Shown here piece after piece: positions 16,111-23,990 of a DNA stretch of 32,665 bases. The stretch's first letter is position 1, and every line of letters starts with the position of its first letter. Under the pieces are notes generated by a model that saw only the letters and a program-made list of their open reading frames with translations, was not told where the DNA came from and searched no databases. The translations under genes were made by a program, and so were the position numbers. The DNA comes from Streptomyces sp. H27-H5 (lineage in GTDB: Bacteria > Actinomycetota > Actinomycetes > Streptomycetales > Streptomycetaceae): NCBI RefSeq assembly GCF_026627505.1, contig NZ_JAPNLK010000090.1, forward strand, positions 1 to 32,665, read 5' to 3'.

Positions 16111-17166
16111 TTGACCATCATCGACAAGACCTCGAACGTCCCCGCGCCCCGATCGGCGCCGGAGGGCACCCCTCTTCTCGAAGTGCGCGACCTGCACGTC
16201 GAGTTCCACACCCGCGACGGTGTCGCCAAGGCCGTGAACGGTGTCTCGTACTCCGTGAACGCGGGCGAGACCCTCGCCGTCCTCGGCGAGTCCGGCTCCG
16301 GCAAGTCCGTGACGGCGCAGGCCATCATGGGCATCCTGGACATGCCCCCGGGCAAGATCCCGCACGGCGAGATCCTGTTCCAGGGCACCGACCTGCTGAA
16401 GCTGCCCGCCGAGGAGTTCCGCAAGGTCCGCGGCCAGAAGATCGCCATGATCTTCCAGGACGCGCTGTCCTCGCTGAACCCGGTGCACACCGTCGGCGCC
16501 CAGCTCGGCGAGATGTTCCGCGTCCACCGCGGGATGTCCAAGAAGGACGCCACGGCCAAGGCCGTCGAGCTCATGGACCGGGTCAAGATCCCCGCCGCCA
16601 AGGCGCGCGTGGGCGACTACCCGCACCAGTTCTCCGGCGGCATGCGCCAGCGCATCATGATCGCCATGGCGATGGCCCTGGAGCCCGACCTGATCATCGC
16701 CGACGAGCCCACCACGGCTCTCGACGTGACGGTCCAGGCCCAGGTCATGGACCTGCTCGCGGAACTCCAGCGCGAGATGAACATGGGCCTCATCCTGATC
16801 ACCCACGACCTCGGCGTCGTCGCCGACGTCGCGGACAAGATCGCCGTCATGTACGGCGGTCGGATCGTGGAGAACGCCCCGGTCCACGAGATCTACAAGC
16901 GTCCCGCGCACCCGTACACCCGCGGTCTGCTGGACTCGATCCCGCGCCTGGACCAGAAGGGCCAGGAGCTCTACGCGATCAAGGGCCTCCCGCCCAACCT
17001 GCTGAACATCCCCTCGGGCTGCGCCTTCAACCCGCGCTGCCCCAAGGCGCAGGACATCTGCCGCACCGAGGTACCGACCCTGCAGCAGGTGACCGAGCAG
17101 GACGGCACCGTGCTGCCCGGCCGCGGCAGCGCGTGCCACTTCTGGAAGGAGCAGATCCATGGCTGA
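16111..17166 (+). CDS. Peptide ABC transporter ATPase (OppD/DppD type), operon 1
   Basis: A 351-residue ATPase that powers import at the inner face of the membrane. Walker A GESGSGKS, the signature SGGMRQR, Walker B LIIADEPTTALD and the switch His in THDLG are all present. The C-terminal oligopeptide-transport region carries Cys in SGCAFNPRCPKAQDIC and SACHFW (about residue 304 to the end), a pattern linked in this family to an iron-sulfur cluster. The TTG start at 16111 lies 14 nt after the oppC stop with AGGAAGGG upstream. The end overlaps oppF by 8 bases. Confidence 0.95.
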   Translation: MTIIDKTSNVPAPRSAPEGTPLLEVRDLHVEFHTRDGVAKAVNGVSYSVNAGETLAVLGESGSGKSVTAQAIMGILDMPPGKIPHGEILFQGTDLLKLPAEEFRKVRGQKIAMIFQDALSSLNPVHTVGAQLGEMFRVHRGMSKKDATAKAVELMDRVKIPAAKARVGDYPHQFSGGMRQRIMIAMAMALEPDLIIADEPTTALDVTVQAQVMDLLAELQREMNMGLILITHDLGVVADVADKIAVMYGGRIVENAPVHEIYKRPAHPYTRGLLDSIPRLDQKGQELYAIKGLPPNLLNIPSGCAFNPRCPKAQDICRTEVPTLQQVTEQDGTVLPGRGSACHFWKEQIHG

Positions 17167-18211
17167 GCTCACCAAGAACGCCCCCGAGCGCGAGCCGATC
17201 CTCCAGGTGCGCAACCTGGTCAAGCACTTCCCGCTGACCCAGGGCATCCTGTTCAAGAAGCAGGTCGGAGCGGTCAAGGCCGTGGACGGGGTCTCCTTCG
17301 ACCTCTACCGCGGCGAGACCCTCGGCATCGTCGGCGAGTCCGGCTGTGGCAAGTCCACCGTCGCCAAGCTCCTGATGAACCTGGAGAAGGCCACCGCGGG
17401 CGAGGTCTTCTACAAGGGCCAGGACATCACCAGGCTGTCCGGGCGGGCCCTGAAGGCCGTCCGGCGCAACATCCAGATGGTGTTCCAGGACCCGTACACC
17501 TCGCTGAACCCGCGCATGACGGTCGGCGACATCATCGGCGAACCGTACGAGATCCATCCCGAGGTGGCCCCGAAGGGCGACCGGCGCCGCAAGGTCCAGG
17601 AACTCCTGGACGTCGTGGGCCTCAACCCGGAGTACATCAACCGCTACCCGCACCAGTTCTCCGGCGGCCAGCGCCAGCGCATCGGCATCGCCCGCGGCCT
17701 CGCGCTCAACCCGGAGATCATCATCTGCGACGAGCCGGTCTCCGCGCTCGACGTGTCGGTGCAGGCGCAGGTCATCAACCTGATGGAGAGGCTCCAGGAC
17801 GAGTTCAACCTGTCCTACGTCTTCATCGCGCACGACCTGTCGATCGTCCGGCACATCTCGGACCGCGTGGGCGTCATGTACCTCGGCAAGATGGCCGAGA
17901 TCGGCAGCGACGGCCAGATCTACGAGCACCCGACGCACCCCTACACCCAGGCGCTGCTGTCGGCGGTCCCGGTCCCCGACCCGGACGCCCGCGAGGGTCG
18001 CGAGCGGATCATCCTCACCGGTGACGTCCCGTCCCCGGCCAACCCGCCGTCGGGCTGCCGCTTCCGCACCCGCTGCTGGAAGGCCCAGGACAAGTGCGCC
18101 ACCGAGGAGCCGCTGCTGGCGATCCCGGAGCGCTTCAAGGGCCTGGACACGCTGGCCGCACACGAGTCGGCGTGCCACTTCGCGGAGGAGAAGGCCGTCC
18201 TGGCCGTCTGA
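17159..18211 (+). CDS. Peptide ABC transporter ATPase (OppF/DppF type), operon 1
   Basis: A 350-residue second ATPase of the heterodimer. It has Walker A GESGCGKS, signature SGGQRQR, Walker B IIICDEPVSALD and switch AHDLS, followed by the oligo_HPY-type C-terminus with SGCRFRTRCWKAQDKC and SACHF. It begins with ATG at 17159 overlapping the oppD stop. The segment 17421-17700 is 274/280 identical to 24218-24497 of operon 2, much closer than the surrounding gene. The operon ends at a 20-bp terminator. Confidence 0.95.
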   Translation: MAELTKNAPEREPILQVRNLVKHFPLTQGILFKKQVGAVKAVDGVSFDLYRGETLGIVGESGCGKSTVAKLLMNLEKATAGEVFYKGQDITRLSGRALKAVRRNIQMVFQDPYTSLNPRMTVGDIIGEPYEIHPEVAPKGDRRRKVQELLDVVGLNPEYINRYPHQFSGGQRQRIGIARGLALNPEIIICDEPVSALDVSVQAQVINLMERLQDEFNLSYVFIAHDLSIVRHISDRVGVMYLGKMAEIGSDGQIYEHPTHPYTQALLSAVPVPDPDAREGRERIILTGDVPSPANPPSGCRFRTRCWKAQDKCATEEPLLAIPERFKGLDTLAAHESACHFAEEKAVLAV

Positions 18212-18234
18212 TCTCCCGCGGGACGCAGGTCTGT

Positions 18235-18278
18235 TCAGGGCGCCCGGTACCGGATCCTTCCGGTACCGGGCGCCCTGA
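18235..18278 (+). terminator. Perfect 20-bp terminator hairpin ending importer operon 1
   Basis: TCAGGGCGCCCGGTACCGGA (18235-18254) and its exact reverse complement at 18259-18278 enclose a 4-nt loop, 23 bp after the oppF stop. This is among the most stable hairpins in the window and cleanly separates the operon from the acetyltransferase gene. Confidence 0.92.
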
Positions 18279-18337
18279 CGTGTGGTGGGCACGGAAGTCG
18301 GTTGCCTTCGGGGCCCGCCGCCGCCGACAGTGGGCCG

Positions 18338-19276
18338 ATGACCGACATGCTGACCGTCCGACCCGCCGGGCCCGGGGACGCGTCCGACATCTGCGCTCTG
18401 CTCAACGCCGTCGACGTCATCGAGATCGGCAGACCGGAAACGGACCTCGGCACGGTCAAGGCCGACCTGCACCACCCCGGCGTCGACCTGGCGAGGGACT
18501 CCTGGCTCGCCTTCCGGGCCGGCCGGCTCGTCGCCTACGCGCTGGTCTGGGCCGACGCCGGACCGGGTCGGGTCGACGGCGACCACTACGTGCTGCCGGG
18601 CGACCCCGAGGCCGCCGTACGGCTCCTGGAGCTGATGGAGGTCCGGGCCCGCCGGCTGGCCGGCGCGACCCGCGCCGCCGCGCTGCGGCTCCAGCTCAAC
18701 GTGAAGCCCACCCTTGACCTGGGTCTCCTGACCCGCCGCGGCTACCGCTCCGTACGCCGGTACCAGGTGATGACCCGTCGACTCGACGCCGCCCGCGACC
18801 GGGCGCCGCGGCCCCCCGGCGGGCTGACCCTGCGTCACTGCGCCGCCGACGCGGCCGACCCCCGCCGGGCCCACGCCCTGGTCGAGGAGACGTTCGCTGC
18901 GCACTACGGGCACGTGCGGCGCGCCTACGAACCCTGGCTCGACCACCTCGACGCCCGCCGCCTCGACTGGTCCCTGGTCTGGATCGCCGCCCTGCCCGAG
19001 CGGGGCGACGTGGCCGTCCTGCTCACCCGCGACGACCGCATCAGCATGGGCTGGATCAGCCACATCGGCGTGCGCGAGGACGTCCGCGGCCGGGGCATCG
19101 GCGGTTTCCTGCTGCGCCGCGCCTTCGCCGCCTTCGCCGAACGCGGCCGGGACACCGTGGGACTGGGCGTGGACACCCACAACGAGAGCGGCGCACTGGC
19201 GCTGTACGAGGCGCACGGAATGGGCCTGCACTACGCCGTGGACACATGGGAGCTGCCTTTGCACTCGCAGGGGTGA
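18338..19276 (+). CDS. Tandem-GNAT acetyltransferase (MshD-like architecture)
   Basis: A 312-residue protein with two GNAT folds. The degenerate N-terminal one covers about 1-150 (LTVRPAGPGDASDICALLNAV) and the C-terminal one about 165-312, with the acetyl-CoA loop VRGRGIGGFLLRRAF (about 248-262) and VDTHNESGALALYEAHGM. Mycothiol synthase MshD has the same two-GNAT plan and length, but many Streptomyces double-GNAT proteins are not MshD and I cannot tell the substrate. The ATG at 18338 is chosen because the N-terminal GNAT begins immediately; no strong ribosome site is present. It stands alone between two importer operons. Confidence 0.82.
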   Translation: MTDMLTVRPAGPGDASDICALLNAVDVIEIGRPETDLGTVKADLHHPGVDLARDSWLAFRAGRLVAYALVWADAGPGRVDGDHYVLPGDPEAAVRLLELMEVRARRLAGATRAAALRLQLNVKPTLDLGLLTRRGYRSVRRYQVMTRRLDAARDRAPRPPGGLTLRHCAADAADPRRAHALVEETFAAHYGHVRRAYEPWLDHLDARRLDWSLVWIAALPERGDVAVLLTRDDRISMGWISHIGVREDVRGRGIGGFLLRRAFAAFAERGRDTVGLGVDTHNESGALALYEAHGMGLHYAVDTWELPLHSQG

Positions 19277-19383
19277 CAGGCGGGTGACGCGAGGGTGCAA
19301 TCGGTCCAACCGGAGGTGTACAGGACCCCTCATAGGGTGACATTGGCCCCTAAGTGAGACTTGGGATCCCTAGGAGGCACTCC
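19277..19383 (+). promoter_or_regulatory. Leader of importer operon 2
   Basis: This 107-bp gap carries the promoter of operon 2, unless there is read-through from the GNAT gene; no terminator hairpin is obvious. A strong ribosome site, AGGAGG (19372-19377), lies 6 nt before the ATG. Compared with the 343-bp leader of operon 1 it is short and lacks the CCGGAT repeats, suggesting different control. Confidence 0.45.
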
Positions 19384-21012
19384 ATGCGCGGAGCCACCCA
19401 CGCCAAGTGGGCCGCTTGTGCGGTGGCCGTCGCCCTCGCGGCGACGGCCTGCGGCGGCGGCGGAAGCGACGGCGGCGGAGGCGAGGCGGGGATCGTCAGC
19501 TCCTCGTGGGGTGACCCGCAGAACCCGCTGGAGCCCGCCAACACCAACGAGGTGCAGGGCGGCAAGGTCCTCGACATGATCTTCCGGGGCCTCAAACGCT
19601 ACGACCCGAAGACCGGCGCCGCCGTCAACATGGTCGCGGAGAAGATCGACACGACGGACAGTCAGAACTTCACGATCACCCTGAAGGACGGCTGGAAGTT
19701 CAGCAACGACGAGCCGGTCACCGCGCAGTCCTTCGTCGACGCCTGGAACTACGCGGCCGACGTGCGCAACAAGCAGAACAACTCGCCGTTCTTCTCCGAC
19801 ATCGTCGGCTACGAGAACCTGCACCCGACCTCCGGCGAACCCAAGGCCAAGACGATGTCCGGACTGGTCGTCAAGGACGCCAAGACCTTCACGGTCGCCC
19901 TGAAGTCGAAGTTCTCCACCTGGCCCGAGACCCTCGGCTACCAGGCGTTCTCCCCGCTGCCCAAGGCCTTCTTCACCGACCACACCGGCTGGCTCTCCAA
20001 GCCGATCGGCAACGGCCCCTACACGGTGGACTCGTACACCAAGGGCACCGCGATGAACCTGCGCAAGTGGGACGGGTACACCGGTGAGGACAAGGCGCAG
20101 AACGGCGGAGTGGACCTCAAGGTCTACACCGACAACAACACCGCCTACACGGACCTGATCTCCGGGAACCTCGACCTGGTCGACGACATCCCCGCGCAGC
20201 AGCTGAAGAACGTCGCCAACGACCTCGGCGACCGGTACATCAACCAGCCCGCGCTGATCATCCAGACCCTCACCTTCCCGCTGTACGACCCGCAGTGGGG
20301 CAAGGAGGGCACGGAGAAGGTCCGCCGGGGCATCTCGATGGCGATCAACCGCGACGAGATCACCAAGCAGATCTTCCGCGACACCCGCACCCCGGCCAAG
20401 GACTGGACCTCCCCGGCCCTCGGCGAGGACGGCGGCTTCAACGCCACCCTCTGTGGCGACGCCTGCGTCTTCAACCCCACCGAGGCCAAGAAGCTCATCC
20501 AGGAGGGCGGCGGCCTGCCCGGCGGCAAGATGACGCTCACCTCCAACGTGGACACCGGCTCGCACCGCGACTGGATGGACGCCGTCTGCAACAGCATCAA
20601 CAACGCCCTCGGCGAGGGCCCGGTGTGCACGGTCAACCCGGTCGGCACCTTCGCGGACTTCCGCAACCAGCAGAGCGCCTTCAAGCTCACCGGCCCCTTC
20701 CGCTCGGGCTGGCAGGCCGACTACCCGCTCATCCAGAACTTCCTGGAGCCGCTGTACTACACCGGCGCCTCCTCCAACTACGGGAAGTTCTCCAACCCGG
20801 AGTTCGACAAGCTCGTCGACCAGGCCAACCAGGAGAGCGACACGGCCAAGGCCACGGCGACCTTCCAGGACGCCGAGAAGATCCTCGCCGAGCAGATGCC
20901 CGCCATCCCGCTCTGGTACCAGAACGGCAGCGCCGGCCACTCCGAGCGGATCTCCGACGTGGCCCTCAACCAGTTCAGCGTCCCGGTCTACAACGCGATC
21001 AAGGTCAGCTGA
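19384..21012 (+). CDS. Oligopeptide-binding lipoprotein (OppA-like), operon 2
   Basis: A 542-residue lipoprotein. The ATG at 19384 with AGGAGG upstream is preferred to the in-frame GTG at 19354. The signal peptide MRGATHAKWAACAVAVALAATAC (Cys23) is followed by a Gly-rich linker and the SBP_bac_5 domain with EVQGGKVLDMIFRGLKRYDPKTG, TVALKSKFSTWPETLGYQAFSPLPKAFF and VRRGISMAINRDEI. It is a paralogue of the SBP at 12481, sharing the N-terminus and fold but clearly diverged in the ligand-binding lobes. It contains extra cysteines (LCGDACVF, DAVCNS, GPVCTV) absent from paralogue 1, perhaps disulfides in the exported protein. First gene of operon 2. Confidence 0.93.
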   Translation: MRGATHAKWAACAVAVALAATACGGGGSDGGGGEAGIVSSSWGDPQNPLEPANTNEVQGGKVLDMIFRGLKRYDPKTGAAVNMVAEKIDTTDSQNFTITLKDGWKFSNDEPVTAQSFVDAWNYAADVRNKQNNSPFFSDIVGYENLHPTSGEPKAKTMSGLVVKDAKTFTVALKSKFSTWPETLGYQAFSPLPKAFFTDHTGWLSKPIGNGPYTVDSYTKGTAMNLRKWDGYTGEDKAQNGGVDLKVYTDNNTAYTDLISGNLDLVDDIPAQQLKNVANDLGDRYINQPALIIQTLTFPLYDPQWGKEGTEKVRRGISMAINRDEITKQIFRDTRTPAKDWTSPALGEDGGFNATLCGDACVFNPTEAKKLIQEGGGLPGGKMTLTSNVDTGSHRDWMDAVCNSINNALGEGPVCTVNPVGTFADFRNQQSAFKLTGPFRSGWQADYPLIQNFLEPLYYTGASSNYGKFSNPEFDKLVDQANQESDTAKATATFQDAEKILAEQMPAIPLWYQNGSAGHSERISDVALNQFSVPVYNAIKVS

Positions 21013-21035
21013 CCCCCACACGGATCCCGCGCCTT

Positions 21036-21056
21036 CCGGCACCCCCTCGGTGCCGG
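21036..21056 (+). terminator. Attenuator-like hairpin between SBP and permease genes, operon 2
   Basis: CCGGCACC (21036-21043) and GGTGCCGG (21049-21056) form a perfect 8-bp stem with a 5-nt loop 24 bp after the SBP stop. The position matches the hairpin in operon 1 although the sequence differs. It covers an in-frame GTG at 21050, making that codon an unlikely start for the permease. Confidence 0.6.
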
Positions 21057-21085
21057 GAGGCCCACCGACCCCCCCGGAGCACTCC

Positions 21086-22009
21086 TTGGGACGCTACGTG
21101 ATCCGGCGGCTGCTCCAGATGATCCCCGTGTTCATCGGCAGCACGTTCCTGATCTTCTTCATGGTGTACGCGCTGGGCGACCCGGTCGCCGCCCTCTTCG
21201 GCGACAAGGCGCCCGACCCCGCCACCGCCGCGCGCATCCGCAAGGACCTCTACCTCGACCAGCCCCTGTGGAAGCAGTACCTGCACTACATGGGGCAGAT
21301 CTTCCAGGGCGACTTCGGCACCGCCTTCAACGGCCAGCCCGTCACCGAACTGATGGCGTCGGCCTTCCCCGTGACCCTGCGCCTGACCATGGTCGCCATC
21401 GTCTTCGAGGTCATCGTCGGGATCACCCTCGGCGTGATCAGCGGCCTGCGTCGGGGCCGGACCATCGACACCACCGTGCTGGTGCTCACCCTCGTCGTGA
21501 TCTCGGTGCCCACCTTCGTGACGGGATACCTGCTCCAGTTCCTCTTCGGCGTCAGATGGGGCTGGGTCCGGCCCACCGTCTCCGGGGAGGTCGCCTTCGG
21601 GGAGCTGATCCTGCCCGGCATCGTGCTCGCGCTGGTCTCCCTCGCGTACGTCACCCGGCTCTCGCGCACCTCCATCGCGGAGAACGTCAAGGCCGACTAC
21701 GTCCGCACCGCAGTGGCCAAGGGACTGCCGCGCCGCCGGGTCATCACCCGGCACCTGCTGCGCAACTCGCTGATCCCCGTGGTCACCTTCATCGGCACCG
21801 ACATCGGCGCCCTCATGGGCGGCGCCATCGTTACCGAGCGGATCTTCAACATCCACGGCGTCGGCTACCAGCTCTACCAGGGCATCCTGCGCAACAACTC
21901 CCCGACGGTGGTCGGCTTCGTGACCATCCTCGTCATCGTCTTCCTCCTGGCGAACCTGCTCGTCGACCTGCTCTACGCGGTCCTGGACCCGAGGATCCGT
22001 TATGCATGA
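21086..22009 (+). CDS. Peptide ABC transporter permease (OppB/DppB type), operon 2
   Basis: A 307-residue permease. I place the start at TTG 21086, which has GGAG 6 nt upstream and gives MGRYVIRRLLQMIPVFIGSTFLIFFMVYALGDPV, matching the N-terminus of the operon 1 paralogue. The upstream in-frame GTG at 21050 lies in a hairpin and adds only a Pro-rich peptide. The EAA loop KADYVRTAVAKGLPRRRVITRHLLRNSLIPVV is intact. The last 8 bases (ATGCATGA) overlap the next permease gene. Confidence 0.94.
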   Translation: MGRYVIRRLLQMIPVFIGSTFLIFFMVYALGDPVAALFGDKAPDPATAARIRKDLYLDQPLWKQYLHYMGQIFQGDFGTAFNGQPVTELMASAFPVTLRLTMVAIVFEVIVGITLGVISGLRRGRTIDTTVLVLTLVVISVPTFVTGYLLQFLFGVRWGWVRPTVSGEVAFGELILPGIVLALVSLAYVTRLSRTSIAENVKADYVRTAVAKGLPRRRVITRHLLRNSLIPVVTFIGTDIGALMGGAIVTERIFNIHGVGYQLYQGILRNNSPTVVGFVTILVIVFLLANLLVDLLYAVLDPRIRYA

Positions 22010-23003
22010 GCAGGACCACGCCGCCTACGACCCGCTGCAACCCGGAGAGGGGGAAGCCATCGCCCCGACCGGACAGGGCGGACCCATGGATCTCGCGCTG
22101 GAGGAAGCCGAGAGCCTGGAGAAGCCCCTCGGCGACGCACCCTCCGGCCCGGGGGAGAAGGCCCGCTCCCTGTGGTCCGACGCCTGGTACCAGCTGCGTC
22201 GCAACCCCGTCTTCATCGTCTCCTCGCTGCTGATCCTCTTCCTCGTGATCATCTCGATCTGGCCGCAGCTCATCGCGAGCGGCGACCCGCTGCACTGCGA
22301 GCTGTCGAAGTCCCAACAGGGCGCCTCGCCCGGCCACCCCTTCGGCTACGACACCCAGGGCTGCGACGTCTACACCCGCACCGTCTACGGGGCCCGCGCC
22401 TCCATCACGGTCGGCATCTGCGCGACCCTCGGAGCCGCCCTGCTCGGCTCCCTGCTCGGCGGGCTCGCCGGCTTCTTCGGCGGCTGGGGCGACTCGCTGC
22501 TCTCCCGGGTCGCGGACATCTTCTTCGGCATCCCGGTCGTCCTCGGCGGCCTGGTCTTCCTGTCCGTGGTCACCAGCACCACCGTCTGGCCCGTGGTCGG
22601 CTTCATCGTGCTGCTCGGCTGGCCGCAGATCGCCCGCATCGCCCGCGGTTCGGTGATCACCGCCAAACAGAACGACTACGTCCAGGCCGCCCGCGCCCTC
22701 GGCGCCGGCAACGGCCGGATGATGCTGCGGCACGTGGCGCCCAACGCCGTCGCGCCCGTCATCGTCGTCGCCACCATCGCCCTGGGCACCTACATCGCCC
22801 TGGAGGCCACCCTGTCGTTCCTCGGCGTCGGCCTGCGCCCCCCGACGGTCTCCTGGGGGATCGACATCTCCAACGCCGCCTCCCAGATCCGCAATGCCCC
22901 GCACATGCTGCTCTATCCGGCCGGCGCGCTGAGCATCACCGTGCTCGCCTTCATCATGCTCGGCGACGCGGTGCGCGACGCCCTCGACCCCAAGCTGCGC
23001 TGA
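22002..23003 (+). CDS. Peptide ABC transporter permease (OppC/DppC type), operon 2
   Basis: A 333-residue permease with a 60-residue polar N-terminus (MHEQDHAAYDPLQPGEGEAI...) and then RRNPVFIVSSLLILFLVIISIWPQ as the first helix. YDTQGCDVYTRTVYGARAS, the EAA loop NDYVQAARALGAGNGRMMLRHVAPNAVAPVIV and the ending LGDAVRDALDPKLR are family hallmarks shared with the operon 1 paralogue. Its ATG overlaps the stop of the OppB-type gene by 8 bases. Confidence 0.95.
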   Translation: MHEQDHAAYDPLQPGEGEAIAPTGQGGPMDLALEEAESLEKPLGDAPSGPGEKARSLWSDAWYQLRRNPVFIVSSLLILFLVIISIWPQLIASGDPLHCELSKSQQGASPGHPFGYDTQGCDVYTRTVYGARASITVGICATLGAALLGSLLGGLAGFFGGWGDSLLSRVADIFFGIPVVLGGLVFLSVVTSTTVWPVVGFIVLLGWPQIARIARGSVITAKQNDYVQAARALGAGNGRMMLRHVAPNAVAPVIVVATIALGTYIALEATLSFLGVGLRPPTVSWGIDISNAASQIRNAPHMLLYPAGALSITVLAFIMLGDAVRDALDPKLR

Positions 23004-23015
23004 GGAGTGGGCACC

Positions 23016-23990
23016 ATGCTGCTCGAAGTCCGCGACCTCCATGTGGAGTTCCACACGCGGGACGGAGTCGCCAAGGCCGTCAACGGCGTCAGCTACTCGG
23101 TCGACGAGGGCGAGACCCTCGCCGTGCTCGGCGAGTCCGGCTCCGGCAAGTCCGTCACCGCCCAGGCCGTCATGGGCATCCTGGACATGCCCCCGGGCAG
23201 GATCTCCCACGGCGAGATCCTGTTCAAGGGCAAGGACCTCCTGAAGACCAAGGAGGAGGAACGCCGGAAGATCCGCGGCGCCGAGATGGCCATGATCTTC
23301 CAGGACGCCCTGTCCTCCCTGAACCCCGTCCTCAGCGTGGGCGCGCAGCTCGGCGAGATGTACGAGGTCCACCGCGGGATGTCCCGCAAGGACGCCAAGG
23401 CCAGGGCGATCGAGCTGATGGACCGGGTGCGGATCCCCGCCGCCCGGCAGCGGGTGGGGGACTACCCGCACCAGTTCTCCGGCGGCATGCGCCAACGCAT
23501 CATGATCGCGATGGCGCTGGCCCTCGAACCCTCCCTGATCATCGCCGACGAGCCGACCACCGCCCTGGACGTCACCGTCCAGGCCCAGGTCATGGACCTG
23601 CTCGCCGAGCTCCAGCGCGAGCTGAACATGGGCCTCATCCTGATCACCCACGACCTCGGCGTCGTCGCCGACGTCGCCGACAAGATCGCCGTCATGTACG
23701 CGGGCCGGATCGTCGAGGCGGCCCCCGTCCACGAGATCTACCGGCGCCCCGCGCACCCGTACACCCGCGGCCTGCTGGACTCGATCCCGCGCCTGGACCA
23801 GAAGGGCCAGGAGCTCTACGCGATCAAGGGGCTGCCGCCCAACCTGCTCGCCATCCCGCCCGGTTGCGCCTTCAACCCCCGCTGCCCGATGGCCCGGCCG
23901 GCCTGCCGGGCCGAGGTGCCGCCGCTCGCCGACGTCGCCCCGGACCGCACCAGCGCGTGCTTCTTCTGGAAGGAGTGCATCGGTGCCTGA
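23016..23990 (+). CDS. Peptide ABC transporter ATPase (OppD/DppD type), operon 2
   Basis: A 324-residue ATPase with Walker A GESGSGKS, signature SGGMRQR, Walker B LIIADEPTTALD and THDLG. The ATG at 23016 lies 8 nt after GAGGAG; an earlier GTG at 23007 overlaps that site and is unlikely. It lacks the short N-terminal extension of the operon 1 copy. The C-terminal Cys cluster (PGCAFNPRCPMARPAC and SACFFW) is conserved. The stop overlaps the following GTG start by 8 bases. Confidence 0.95.
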   Translation: MLLEVRDLHVEFHTRDGVAKAVNGVSYSVDEGETLAVLGESGSGKSVTAQAVMGILDMPPGRISHGEILFKGKDLLKTKEEERRKIRGAEMAMIFQDALSSLNPVLSVGAQLGEMYEVHRGMSRKDAKARAIELMDRVRIPAARQRVGDYPHQFSGGMRQRIMIAMALALEPSLIIADEPTTALDVTVQAQVMDLLAELQRELNMGLILITHDLGVVADVADKIAVMYAGRIVEAAPVHEIYRRPAHPYTRGLLDSIPRLDQKGQELYAIKGLPPNLLAIPPGCAFNPRCPMARPACRAEVPPLADVAPDRTSACFFWKECIGA

